A program made the translations under genes and the position numbers. Of a DNA stretch of 64,000 nt, positions 51,744 through 60,526 are shown piece after piece. The DNA is taken from contig CAYHBO010000001.1 in assembly GCA_964354855.1 (NCBI GenBank), forward strand, positions 31,214 through 95,213, written 5' to 3'. The stretch's first letter is position 1. The number at the start of each line of letters is the position of its first letter. This DNA comes from CAYHBO01 sp964354855 (GTDB lineage: Bacteria; Babelota; Babeliae; Babelales; RVW-14). A model generated the notes under the pieces. The model saw nothing but the letters and a program-made list of their open reading frames with translations. It did not search any database and was not told the origin of the DNA.

Positions 51744-52719
51744 TGATATCTTCGGGTTGTAAAACTTTACATCCGCCACGTCTTTCCTGTGGTGTAATGA
51801 GGGTGAGTTGTTCTGCAATCTCAGGGCAACGAAAAAGCTCTAAACAAAGTTTTAGTTGTAATTCAGCTGATTCTTTAATTCTTTCTTGAATTGCAGACAT
51901 TTTATTTATTTCGGCTTCTTCTTGGCCATATTTTTCTAGACTTCTCCTAGAATTAACTTCTGATGCGGCATGAAGTGTATAGAGTTGGGCCATGTATAAT
52001 TCAAGAGCGTCTGCTGTTAGAGCTCGTCCAAAAACTTTAATTGATGCTTCAATGGTTTTTTTTATTGATGCAAGATTTCGTTTGGCTATTACATTGTAAA
52101 TGGCTTCTCTAACCTTATTTTCGGATGTTTCTAATTTAATAGTCAGGGTATTGATATAATTATGTTGTTTTACCACTAAGCATTTGAGTCGTGTATATAA
52201 CTCTTCTCTTTTTACCCACATAATTGCTGTGGTGCATTCAACTTTTTCTCCATTTGGCACTATGTTGGGAATATTCATGTATCCCATCATTAAAACTATA
52301 ACAGTTAGAATATCCGAGGTCATTGTGTTTATGATGTTAGCCAGCATTTTTTCTTCATTATTATTGAGGGTACTTATATTATTTATGCCGAGTTCTCTAA
52401 GTTCTTGTATAAATTGAGTCATCAAATCTTCTATGTTGTCTATACGTCCTGCTTTGGCTTCTTTAAGTTCTTCTATGAACCGGTCTTTTATCGTTGTTAT
52501 GTAATCATTGAGCGCCTCTATGTACATAGAGTGCTCCAGCTCGTGGTGAGCGAGCTCTTCTAGGGTTGCAAGCTTTTGTATAAAGCTATTCGTTAACTCT
52601 TTTACTTTTGTATAAAAAAACATTCCATGAATAGGTTCACTTGAGAGGAAAAACGTTATAAGAAAAACCATTAAGCTTGTTGTCGGTGGAACGAAGAGTC
52701 CGCGAGTTTTGGTTGACAT
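51694..52719 (-). CDS. Exported helical protein of unknown function
   Basis: I chose the ATG at 52719, with AGAGGA eight bases upstream. The 341-residue product has a hydrophobic segment (SLMVFLITFFLSSEPIHGM, with cleavage probably near HG/M), then long helices with coiled-coil character (LATLEELAHHELEHSM, IKDRFIEELKEAKAG) and a C-terminal basic-Cys region (ERRGGCKV). I recognise no domain. It is divergently transcribed from pgeF, 60 bases apart, through a leader that is duplicated at 51579-51690. Confidence 0.78.
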   Translation of the reverse strand: MSTKTRGLFVPPTTSLMVFLITFFLSSEPIHGMFFYTKVKELTNSFIQKLATLEELAHHELEHSMYIEALNDYITTIKDRFIEELKEAKAGRIDNIEDLMTQFIQELRELGINNISTLNNNEEKMLANIINTMTSDILTVIVLMMGYMNIPNIVPNGEKVECTTAIMWVKREELYTRLKCLVVKQHNYINTLTIKLETSENKVREAIYNVIAKRNLASIKKTIEASIKVFGRALTADALELYMAQLYTLHAASEVNSRRSLEKYGQEEAEINKMSAIQERIKESAELQLKLCLELFRCPEIAEQLTLITPQERRGGCKVLQPEDIIKFYYALLQGRLFSRL

Positions 52720-52779
52720 GAAAAATCCTCTGGATACCATAGCAAAATCGACATTAATATTATAAAAAGAGGTTATCGT

Positions 52780-53520
52780 ATGCTTACATTCCGTCAAGGA
52801 TCGTTACGCATTTTTTGGGGCGATAAGGCATCATGCCCGGTCTCCAAAGAGGCTCCCGAGTTTAAAGATTTTTGCATAGGTTTTGCCCAGAGGCTTTCAC
52901 TTGATGAATTAGCTATTTTATATCAAGAACACGGCGTTGTCGGTTATGAGGCACATGAAGAGCTTTCGCCCGGGGTTTCCGTTTTTGAAAAATCTGGCGA
53001 TTGGCTTATGACGAATAAACCTGGCCTTGGGGTGGGCGTTCTTTCGGCCGATTGCTTACCAGTTGTTTTTTATGATCCTGAGCATCATGCTGCCGGCGTT
53101 GCGCATGCTGGGTGGAAGGGGGCGGTAAAAAATGTGGTAGGGGTTACGTTAGATTCTATGGTCAAAAAATTTAGAACAGATCCGTCACGGGTCCAGATAT
53201 TTTTTGGGCCGGCTGCGCGTACCTGTTGCTATGAAGTGTCGCCTGGGTTTGAACGAGAAATTCCTGAAGGGTTTGATCGTGAAGAATTATTGATCAAGCG
53301 TGATGGTAAAATTTATTTTGATACGGCATTGCTGTGTATGCGTATGTTGGGAAAGTCTGGGGTTGACCAAAAAAACATAAACCAAGACTTTAATGTTTGT
53401 ACGATGTGTGATGATCGTTGGCACTCGGCCCGGCGGGACAAAGGGATGGAAAGAAATATTACAATGGTTTCGCTTGATAATGTTACGGTTGCATCAGTTT
53501 TACAAAGCACGCAGGAGTAA
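52780..53520 (+). CDS. pgeF: Multicopper-oxidase-like (YfiH/PgeF) family protein
   Basis: The 246-residue product has the family motifs LSADCLPVVFYDP (Cys92), VAHAGWKGAVKNV (His109), GPAARTCCYEVS, and the C-terminal CTMCDDRWHSARRDKG. Members of this family act on purine nucleosides in some bacteria and affect peptidoglycan composition in E. coli. The protein has no signal peptide. A duplicate of its first codons lies 1.1 kb upstream. The next gene starts two bases after its stop, so the two are probably co-transcribed. Confidence 0.9.
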   Translation: MLTFRQGSLRIFWGDKASCPVSKEAPEFKDFCIGFAQRLSLDELAILYQEHGVVGYEAHEELSPGVSVFEKSGDWLMTNKPGLGVGVLSADCLPVVFYDPEHHAAGVAHAGWKGAVKNVVGVTLDSMVKKFRTDPSRVQIFFGPAARTCCYEVSPGFEREIPEGFDREELLIKRDGKIYFDTALLCMRMLGKSGVDQKNINQDFNVCTMCDDRWHSARRDKGMERNITMVSLDNVTVASVLQSTQE

Positions 53521-53522
53521 CT

Positions 53523-54302
53523 ATGAAAAGAATATTTATTTTAGTAGCAGTTTTTAATTTAAATGCTTATGTCGAACTTGGTGCAATGCGGCGCTTTGTG
53601 TCTCTAGGCGTCTCTGATGCTGCGGTTGCAGCAAGAAAATCGCAAGGGTTTATGGCGTTAGCTTCTTACTATGCTCATTTAGTGGATGCATTGTCATGGT
53701 CAAAAATTCATAATGTTATGGGGCAGAAGTCTTTACCTATAACAAGTCCTGAAGATGGGGTAGTTCTTGGATTGGTAACCTCAATATTTCACCCTGATGG
53801 GGTTCAGTGTTATCACCTGGATGATGATACTAAAATTGGCTTGATATCAGAAGAGGGCAAGGTGCAAAGAGTAAGTACCTGTATTTCTTTTGAGTGTCCT
53901 TATCAAGGTATTTTATCCGAACGGTTTATTGCTGAGTTTGAAACCCTTAATGCGTGTATCCGTAAGAATTGGCATCTTTCAAATGAGCATTGTTCAGAGA
54001 CTCTTGAGAAAGAATTTTCCGAATATAACTCAAGCGAATGGCTTTGTTACACTAAGGTTGTTGAGTTTTATTTAGATCATGAGCTTATTGAGTCTGATGC
54101 GCCCGTAAAAAGTGGGGGATTAGATGTTATAACAAGCGAAGAGATGTTGATTCGGTTTCTTATCTTAAAGTGCCATCTCTGGCCAAATATTGTTATTAAA
54201 AGCACATCAGGACTATCTCGTCGCATTCTTATCTTATTTGTCAGGAATACTCCTGAGGGAATTGAGGCAGCAGAAGAGTTTTTTGGGATTAATATTGAAT
54301 AA
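53523..54302 (+). CDS. Exported protein of unknown function
   Basis: The 259-residue product has a signal peptide ending Ala-Met (MKRIFILVAVFNLNAYVELGAM). The mature part begins with a basic RRF segment and is mostly helical, with several cysteines (CISFECPYQG, HCSETLEKEF). I do not recognise a domain. It starts two bases after the pgeF stop, suggesting translational coupling. The Ala-Met signal pattern links it to the other lineage-specific exported proteins here. Confidence 0.78.
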   Translation: MKRIFILVAVFNLNAYVELGAMRRFVSLGVSDAAVAARKSQGFMALASYYAHLVDALSWSKIHNVMGQKSLPITSPEDGVVLGLVTSIFHPDGVQCYHLDDDTKIGLISEEGKVQRVSTCISFECPYQGILSERFIAEFETLNACIRKNWHLSNEHCSETLEKEFSEYNSSEWLCYTKVVEFYLDHELIESDAPVKSGGLDVITSEEMLIRFLILKCHLWPNIVIKSTSGLSRRILILFVRNTPEGIEAAEEFFGINIE

Positions 54303-54376
54303 TCTTGCCTAACCCGCTATGCTTATTTTTGCTTTCAAAATGGTAATAAAAACACTTTATCCCTTGAGTTATTATT

Positions 54377-55354
54377 ATGTTTAATAAAAACACCTTATCG
54401 CTTATCGGCAATACACCTTTAGTAAAACTTGATATTGACGCTAAACCAACCGTTTATGCAAAATTTGAATTCTTGAATCCAGGCGGCAGCATTAAAGATC
54501 GTAGTGCTTTGTATATGGTTGAAGATGCTGAGCGCAAAGGGCTCCTTAAAGAAGGTGGTACCATTGTTGAAGCAACGTCTGGCAACCAAGGAATAGCGCT
54601 TGCTATGATTGGTAAAATTAAAGGCTATCGTGTGGTTATCACCGTTCCTGATCGCACCTCAGAAGAAAAAGTGGCTATCTTAAAAGCGTATGGCGCAGAA
54701 GTTTATGTGTGTCCAAATACCGCTAACCATCATGATCCAGCTGGGTATGTGGCTCGTGCGCAAGCTATGACTAAACAAATTCCAGGGGCGTTTATGCCCG
54801 ATCAATATGTTAACCCGGTTAACGCTGATGCATACTATCAAGGCCTAGGCCCAGAAATTTGGGAACAAACTAACGGTACTGTGACGCATTTCATTGCGGG
54901 TGCGGGGACCTGTGGAACCATTTCAGGTGTTGGTCGTTATCTTAAAGAAAAAAATCCGAACGTAAAAATTATCGGTGTAGACGCGGCAACTTCATTCTTT
55001 TCAAGCAAAGAGCCTAAAGCATACAATGTTGAAGGCCTTGGTATCGATATTATCAGTGATGTGTTTGACCAAAAAGTGGTTGATGAAATTATTACGATTA
55101 CCGATGATGACGCTTTTTCTGCTACCCGCAGACTTGCATTCAAGCAAGGCATTATGGCGGGGATCAGCAGTGGTGCAGTGATGCATGTTGCTGCGGAGTA
55201 TGTTAAAACCCTTGCTCCAACCGATGTTGTGGTGTTGATTTTTGCTGACTCTGGTCGTGCTTACTTGAGTAAAGTGTTTAATCCTCAGAAGGTTCAAGCG
55301 TCGATTCTTGAAAAATTCAAAGACGTTGCGCCATCAAAAAAGCATTGTTGTTAA
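54377..55354 (+). CDS. PLP-dependent cysteine synthase family protein
   Basis: The 325-residue enzyme has the fold-type II PLP motifs: PGGSIKDRSALYM with the Schiff-base lysine, the TSGNQGIALA loop, GAGTCGTISGVGRYL for the phosphate, and GISSGAV. It would make cysteine from O-acetylserine and sulfide, or act as a cystathionine beta-synthase type enzyme; the motifs do not separate these. No cysE is next to it. It ends in two cysteines (KKHCC). A family A element follows the gene. Confidence 0.88.
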   Translation: MFNKNTLSLIGNTPLVKLDIDAKPTVYAKFEFLNPGGSIKDRSALYMVEDAERKGLLKEGGTIVEATSGNQGIALAMIGKIKGYRVVITVPDRTSEEKVAILKAYGAEVYVCPNTANHHDPAGYVARAQAMTKQIPGAFMPDQYVNPVNADAYYQGLGPEIWEQTNGTVTHFIAGAGTCGTISGVGRYLKEKNPNVKIIGVDAATSFFSSKEPKAYNVEGLGIDIISDVFDQKVVDEIITITDDDAFSATRRLAFKQGIMAGISSGAVMHVAAEYVKTLAPTDVVVLIFADSGRAYLSKVFNPQKVQASILEKFKDVAPSKKHCC

Positions 55355-55414
55355 AATTCTTTTGACTCTTGATGATTAAGTTAAGTTAGTATTTTTTAAG
55401 TTATCATTATTTCT

Positions 55415-55520
55415 TACGTCATCCTCGCGAAAGCGGGGATCCAGTCCTTACTTCTTTCTTTTTTCTTTTGGATAATTTTTATAAGAAGATCTGGATCCCC
55501 GCTTTCGCGAGGATGACGTA
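55415..55520. repeat. Palindromic element, family A (intergenic)
   Basis: The arms TACGTCATCCTCGCGAAAGC and GCTTTCGCGAGGATGACGTA are perfect reverse complements with an AT-rich spacer. It fills about half of the 234-bp gap before dapF and could end the cysteine synthase transcript. Confidence 0.92.
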
Positions 55521-55588
55521 ACAGAGATAACCTTGAATAACTTAGAATCTGGCTGAAAAATGTTAGAACTAATAAGATTGGTTAAAAA

Positions 55589-56413
55589 ATGTTAAATCTC
55601 AACCCTTCTCTTCAACTCTTCTTTAAATACCAATCCCTTGGGAACGATTTTATCGTGTTCGATTGGTATGAAAATTCTGAAGAACACACGCAACAAATGC
55701 TTTCAGGCCCCTCTTGGCCTCAACGGGTTATCAGGCTTTGTGATCGTCATACCGGTATTGGTGCTGACGGGATTCTAATCATTATGCAAAAAAATCAGAA
55801 ATCGTTTATGCGTATTTTTAACGCTGATGGAACCGAAGCTGAAAATTGTTTAAACGGCCTACGGTGCGTAGCACAGCACTTGGGCACTTATCACAAATTT
55901 TCAGGATACTTTGCAATTGGCATTGGCAATAAAGAAGTTTTTTGTACGGTGACTGGTCTTGGAGTATCGACTATAATTCCATTTGTTCAGTACCAGCAAC
56001 CTCACGAACTAAGTTTTTCAGGTGGTATTTTGCAGGGGCATCAGGCAGATGCGGGAAACCCGCATTTCATTGTATTTCAAGAAAAAACGTGCGCATGGCT
56101 TTATCAGTACGGCAAAGAGCTTGAATCACATGCTGATTTTCCCAAGAAATCGAATATTTCTTTTGTGTGGAAGCGTGAATGCGACTATGTCGTTCTTACT
56201 TTTGAGCGTGGGTGTGGGATCACTCAAGCGTGTAGCTCGGCTGCTTCGGCTATTCTTAAAACGCTTTCTGTTCTTAATAAAATCCAGTTAAACGAAAACA
56301 TTAAGCTCAATTTTCTTGGCGGGGCTGTTTCTGGTTTTATTGATGATCAAAATCGGGTGGTACTTCAAGCCCAAGCTCATGAAGTTTTTAGCGGATTTAT
56401 CGCACTTTTTTAG
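55589..56413 (+). CDS. dapF: Diaminopimelate epimerase-like protein DapF
   Basis: The 274-residue product matches DapF: FFKYQSLGNDFIVFD, CDRHTGIGADGIL, the first catalytic cysteine (C87) in GTEAENCLNGLRC, GNPHFIVF, and the second (C215) in ERGCGITQACSSA. Both cysteines of the two-base mechanism are kept, but the usual CGNG and ACGTG motifs are changed to CLNG and ACSSA. DapF converts LL- to meso-diaminopimelate for lysine and peptidoglycan. The divergence leaves some doubt about substrate. Confidence 0.85.
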   Translation: MLNLNPSLQLFFKYQSLGNDFIVFDWYENSEEHTQQMLSGPSWPQRVIRLCDRHTGIGADGILIIMQKNQKSFMRIFNADGTEAENCLNGLRCVAQHLGTYHKFSGYFAIGIGNKEVFCTVTGLGVSTIIPFVQYQQPHELSFSGGILQGHQADAGNPHFIVFQEKTCAWLYQYGKELESHADFPKKSNISFVWKRECDYVVLTFERGCGITQACSSAASAILKTLSVLNKIQLNENIKLNFLGGAVSGFIDDQNRVVLQAQAHEVFSGFIALF

Positions 56414-56534
56414 CTTTTTGTTCAGATTTTTTATTAGGGCGTTAATCCAATAACTTAATTATTTACTTCTGATCTCTTTTAGTTATATAATTTATATTAG
56501 GAATTTTATTATCTAGTTTCAAAAGGAGACAAGT

Positions 56535-57062
56535 ATGATGAAAAGAAAAAAAATGTACCTTGTAGGTATGTTAGCGTTGCAAATACTTAGCCCGTTAGGA
56601 CTGCCTGTTCTAATGTGTAGAGATGATTTAGAAGCTAAAGAAAATGCGTCTCGACGACCTCTGAAGGGGGCATGGAAATGTAGGGTTTGCCATAAAACTG
56701 TTTATAGGGGGAAACATACGTGTCCTGGAAGAGGAATATTAGATGAGGATACTCAGGAATCACGACCTAGTCTCTCTCAAGAAGAAAATGCGCCTCGACG
56801 ACCTCTGAAGGGGACATGGCAATGTAAGTCTTGTGGAAAAACGGTTTATCGTGGAAAGCATACGTGTTCTAGAAGAGAAGAGGGTGAACATCATCAGAGG
56901 CCTTTCTCTCGTCGACTTACAGGAGACGTGACTGGCAGAGATTCAGAAGCTGAAGAAAGACGACCGAGGCCTATGAAAGGGGTTTCTCGATGCCGCTCTT
57001 GTTCTGAGGTCTTTCGTTTAAATCAAAAACATCAATGTCCAGAGAAAGAATCGTTGGATTAA
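56535..57062 (+). CDS. Exported protein with three CCHC zinc-knuckle-like repeats
   Basis: The 175-residue product has a hydrophobic N-terminus (MYLVGMLALQILSPLGLPVL) and three repeats of about 25 residues: RRPLKGAWKCRVCHKTVYRG (C49, C52, H61, C63), RRPLKGTWQCKSCGKTVYRG (C97, C100, H109, C111) and RPMKGVSRCRSC (C153, C156, H166, C168). The spacing is C-x2-C-x8/9-H-x-C, a plausible zinc site. The linkers are rich in Arg and Glu. I know of no matching family. A nucleic-acid or protein-binding role is inferred only. Confidence 0.78.
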   Translation: MMKRKKMYLVGMLALQILSPLGLPVLMCRDDLEAKENASRRPLKGAWKCRVCHKTVYRGKHTCPGRGILDEDTQESRPSLSQEENAPRRPLKGTWQCKSCGKTVYRGKHTCSRREEGEHHQRPFSRRLTGDVTGRDSEAEERRPRPMKGVSRCRSCSEVFRLNQKHQCPEKESLD

Positions 57063-57064
57063 AA

Positions 57065-58087
57065 TTATAACGAATATTTATTCTGATTGGGGCGCTTATT
57101 ATGGCGTCCTTTATCTTTTGGTAGAATTTTTTCAGAGTCAGGCGCGTACGCGTCGACTATTTTAAAGCATTCAACATAATCACCTTTTTCTGTCATAACC
57201 CCGCGATAGCGATTAAGGGCTCTTACTCCTTCGTCATACTGAATATCTTTAATTTGAGACTTATGGAAGCGTAATGCTTCTATTTTTTTGTCTATTACGT
57301 TAGTAATATTTTCAACATAAGACGGCTGTTGAATAGGTGTCCAGACTTCATAGCAGAGTATTTTTTTTATATCTTTTGCTGATTGTGTAACGGCTTCCCT
57401 TACGATCTGAAATGTAACTACGTGATCTTGATGATTATCTTCGCTATGGGGCGCGTAAATAATATCGGGATGTTTATCTTTAATAAGCTGCGCGCAGATA
57501 TCGATTGATGATTGATTGCAGGTTACGTTTCCATCGGGTATATGTAAAAAAGTTATATCAGTTACGCCTAAAAAAGTTGTAGCCACGCGTGCTTCATGTT
57601 CACGAATAGTTCCTAAATTCTTTGGGTGCTTCTTGCTTGGATTTCCCACTTCTCCTGAGGTCATGTAGACGATTGCGACATAATTTCCTGCTTGTAGGTG
57701 GTTAATGATGCTGCCGCCACAGCCGATAATATCGTCGTCAGGGTGTGGAGAGAAGACGAGAATGTTGAGGGGGCGGTTGTTAAAGAAGGAGTGGTAGGAA
57801 AGCCGCTCAAATGGTTCGAGACGCTGCACTTCGTTTCGCTCCTCACCACGAACGGCACTCATGAGGAGTATTAATAAAAAACATCCGAACGTCATCCTCG
57901 CGAATGCGGGGATCCAGGCTTTACTTCTGTTTTTCTTTTTTTTTTGAATAATTTTTATAAGAAGACTTGGATCCCCGCATTCGCGAGGATGACGTACATA
58001 AGGGCTCAAATGGTCTGGATCCCTGCCTTCGCGAGGATGACGTACATAAGTGTTAACAACCTTTATAAGACGATCAAACAATATCAC
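57065..58087 (-). CDS. Exported PIG-L (LmbE-like) deacetylase with repeat-split leader
   Basis: The 340-residue product has a PIG-L domain: NILVFSPHPDDDIIGCGGSI with the metal site, YMTSGEVGNP, REHEARVATTFLGV and HSEDNHQDHVVTF. The family removes acetyl groups from N-acetylglucosamine-type substrates using zinc. The N-terminus has a short n-region (MILFDRLIKVVN), then repeat translations (YVRHPREGRDP, YVRHPRECGDP, WIPAFARMT), and only then the hydrophobic FGCFLLILLMSAV. The GTG start overlaps the ppsA stop (GTGA). Confidence 0.85.
   Translation of the reverse strand: MILFDRLIKVVNTYVRHPREGRDPDHLSPYVRHPRECGDPSLLIKIIQKKKKNRSKAWIPAFARMTFGCFLLILLMSAVRGEERNEVQRLEPFERLSYHSFFNNRPLNILVFSPHPDDDIIGCGGSIINHLQAGNYVAIVYMTSGEVGNPSKKHPKNLGTIREHEARVATTFLGVTDITFLHIPDGNVTCNQSSIDICAQLIKDKHPDIIYAPHSEDNHQDHVVTFQIVREAVTQSAKDIKKILCYEVWTPIQQPSYVENITNVIDKKIEALRFHKSQIKDIQYDEGVRALNRYRGVMTEKGDYVECFKIVDAYAPDSEKILPKDKGRHNKRPNQNKYSL
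57890..57995. repeat. Palindromic element, family A, in the PIG-L leader
   Basis: The arms CGTCATCCTCGCGAATGCGG and CCGCATTCGCGAGGATGACG are perfect reverse complements around an AT-rich spacer. It is read in frame in the leader of the PIG-L protein. Confidence 0.9.
58014..58048. repeat. Half element, family A, in the PIG-L leader
   Basis: TCTGGATCCCTGCCTTCGCG, then AGGATGACGTACATAAG, repeats the right arm of the element ending at 57995, including the flanking ACATAAG. It encodes the additional YVRHPREGRDP. This looks like a local tandem duplication of one arm. Confidence 0.8.
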
Positions 58088-60486
58088 CCTATGACTTTCA
58101 ACACTGCATCAGGATTAAGTGACATTGAATCAATCCCAAGCTCTATAAGAAATTTTGCAATTTCTGGGTAATCAGACGGTGCTTGTCCACAAATGCCGAT
58201 CGGTTTATTATTGCGCTTTGCGCCTTCAATGGCTTGCTGTAAAAATGCTTTAACTGCGTCATTGCGTTCATCGAAAATGTCGGCAACCAAATCTGAGTCA
58301 CGGTCTACCGCTAAGATCATTTGAGTAAGGTCATTGGATCCGATTGAATAACCATCAAAGATCTGTAAAAATTGATCGATGAGAATTACGTTTGAGGGAA
58401 TTTCACACATCATGTAAATTTCTAACCCATTAACTCCTTGGGTAAGCCCATGGGTTTTGATGGTGTCTATTACCGCTTTGCCTTCAGCTACGGTTCGTAC
58501 AAAGGGGATCATAAGCTTAACGTTAGTTAATCCCATTTCATCACGTATTTTTTTCATTGCAGCACACTCGAGTGCAAAGGCGTCTTGGTAAGCAGGGTGG
58601 TGGTAGCGTGAAGCTCCGCGAAATCCGATCATAGGGTTTTCTTCTTTGGGTTCAAAATAATTGCCGGCAACCAGGTTACGGTACTCATTGCTTTTAAAAT
58701 CTGATAAACGAATGATAACTGGTCGAGGATAGAATGCTGCAGCTATTGTGCCGGCTTCTTGCGCGAGTCGATTAATAAAAAATTCTTTCTTATCGGGGTA
58801 TTGGGACGTGAGTTCTTCAATGGCTTCTTGGTCTTTTTTGTCAGTAACTTTTTCAGGATGTACTAGTGCCATTGGATGGATTTTAATGCCGGCGTTAATG
58901 ATAAATTCTAGACGAGCAAGCCCTACGCCATCGACCGGGAGCATTGATTGAGAAAATGCTTCGTCGGGGTTGCCTATATTTAACATTATTTTGGTTTTTT
59001 TGTCGTTCGCCCTGAGGAGGCTCAAAGAGCCGGCTCGAAGGGTTTCTGTCCGCTTTATCTCAAATTTTTGTATGCCATCATATACTACGCCAACTTCGCC
59101 GTTACTACAATCGATCGTAATTTCTTGTCCCTCTTTGATGAGTTCAGTTCCGTTATGAGTTCCAACGATTGCTGGGATGCCAAGTTCACGGCTGACGATG
59201 GCGGCATGGCAGGTGCGTCCGCCACGATTGGTGATGATGCCGGCTGCAATTTTCATGATCGGTTCCCAGTCAGGATCGGTCATCTCGGTCACTAAAATAT
59301 CGCCAGGTTTAATTGAACTCATCTGTGCGGTTGAGGTGATAATGCGCGCTTTACCGACGGCAATTTTTCTGCCGATACTTTTGCCTTCTAAAATAATGTT
59401 TAGGTTATTCGTTGCAGATTTTATGAGCGTATAATCTTCAATGAACGTGTCATGTTGTTTTAATGAATATACGGTTTCAGGGCGTGCTTGCAAGATGTAT
59501 AGTTTGCCATCAAGCCCGTCTTTTCCCCATTCTATATCCATAGGACACCAATTATTTTTAAGTTGTGCATAATGATCTTCTATAATAACCGCTTGTTGCG
59601 CGAGCGATAGAATTTCTTCATTGGTTAGGCAATAACGGCTTTGTTCTTCCTTTGGTACTGGAATATTTTCAACGGTTAAGCCATCTTTTTCGCTATAAAT
59701 CATACGTAAATGCTTAGTTCCTACGCGTTTTTTTAAGATTGGTTTAAATCCTAGTTTTAACGTTGGTTTATGTACATAAAATTCATCGGGGATAACGGTG
59801 CCTTGAACAATATTTTCACCAAGTCCATAGGATGCATTGATCATGACAACATCACGAAAGCCGCTTTCAGTATCCAGCGTAAAAATAACGCCTGAGCAGC
59901 CTTTGTCGGTGCGAACCATTTTTTGGACCCCAATTGAAAGGGCGATATCCATGTGTTCATAATGATTATCGATGCGATATGAAATGGCGCGATCGGTAAA
60001 AAGTGAGGCATATGAATGTCTGCATGCTTCTAGAAGTGCATCGGCGCCACGAATATTTAAATATGTTTCTTGTTGACCGGCAAATGAAGCTTCAGGTAAG
60101 TCTTCTGCGGTAGCTGATGAGCGGACAGCAACGTCACAGAGAGTGCCATAGCGTTGTTCAGCTTGTTGGTATGATTGTCGAATTTCTTGAATGACAGATT
60201 CAGGGAGCGGGGCATTTGCGATGAGCTTTCGAATTTCTTTGCCGGAGCGTTCCAAGGTAGTTAAGTCTTTTTTATTTACCTGACTGAGTAATTTTTGGAT
60301 GACCGTGTCAAGATTATTTTGTTTGATATGTTCACGATAAGCATCGGCGGTAATGGCAAATCCTGAAGGGACTGATACCTGTTTTGCGGAAAGTTTTTGA
60401 ATCATTTCACCAAGATTTGCATTTTTTCCACCAACAATGGGAATATCATTGACGCTAATTTCTTCGAACTTTTTAATAAATTTCAT
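58084..60486 (-). CDS. ppsA: Phosphoenolpyruvate synthase (pyruvate, water dikinase)
   Basis: The 800-residue enzyme has an N-terminal ATP-grasp domain (VGGKNANLGEMI, RSSATAEDLPEASFAGQQ), the phosphohistidine domain with GGRTCHAAIVSRELGIPA, and the C-terminal PEP/pyruvate domain (IGSNDLTQMILAVDRDS, GICGQAPSDYPE). The size and motifs fit PpsA rather than pyruvate phosphate dikinase. It makes PEP from pyruvate and ATP. A family B repeat is read in frame at about residues 481-495 (TLRAGSLSLLRAND), between the phosphohistidine and C-terminal domains. Confidence 0.94.
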   Translation of the reverse strand: MKFIKKFEEISVNDIPIVGGKNANLGEMIQKLSAKQVSVPSGFAITADAYREHIKQNNLDTVIQKLLSQVNKKDLTTLERSGKEIRKLIANAPLPESVIQEIRQSYQQAEQRYGTLCDVAVRSSATAEDLPEASFAGQQETYLNIRGADALLEACRHSYASLFTDRAISYRIDNHYEHMDIALSIGVQKMVRTDKGCSGVIFTLDTESGFRDVVMINASYGLGENIVQGTVIPDEFYVHKPTLKLGFKPILKKRVGTKHLRMIYSEKDGLTVENIPVPKEEQSRYCLTNEEILSLAQQAVIIEDHYAQLKNNWCPMDIEWGKDGLDGKLYILQARPETVYSLKQHDTFIEDYTLIKSATNNLNIILEGKSIGRKIAVGKARIITSTAQMSSIKPGDILVTEMTDPDWEPIMKIAAGIITNRGGRTCHAAIVSRELGIPAIVGTHNGTELIKEGQEITIDCSNGEVGVVYDGIQKFEIKRTETLRAGSLSLLRANDKKTKIMLNIGNPDEAFSQSMLPVDGVGLARLEFIINAGIKIHPMALVHPEKVTDKKDQEAIEELTSQYPDKKEFFINRLAQEAGTIAAAFYPRPVIIRLSDFKSNEYRNLVAGNYFEPKEENPMIGFRGASRYHHPAYQDAFALECAAMKKIRDEMGLTNVKLMIPFVRTVAEGKAVIDTIKTHGLTQGVNGLEIYMMCEIPSNVILIDQFLQIFDGYSIGSNDLTQMILAVDRDSDLVADIFDERNDAVKAFLQQAIEGAKRNNKPIGICGQAPSDYPEIAKFLIELGIDSMSLNPDAVLKVIG
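59002..59042. repeat. Palindromic repeat, family B, inside ppsA
   Basis: GTCGTTCGCCCTGAGGAGGC, then TCAAAGAGCCGGCTCGAAGG, is a diverged member of the family in mutL. It adds a short Leu/Arg/Ser-rich loop between enzyme domains. Confidence 0.7.
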
Positions 60487-60526
60487 ACACTACTTTCATA
60501 CTTTTTATCAGGAGAGAAAAGAGATT

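Noticed and set aside
55343..55354. C-terminal Cys-Cys of the cysteine synthase as a Rab-type prenylation signal
   Set aside because: The protein has no export signal and is a metabolic enzyme, so contact with host prenyltransferases is unlikely.
58084..60486. Pyruvate phosphate dikinase
   Set aside because: The length, the GGRTCHAAIVSRELGIPA context and the C-terminal GICGQAPSDYPE fit phosphoenolpyruvate synthase.
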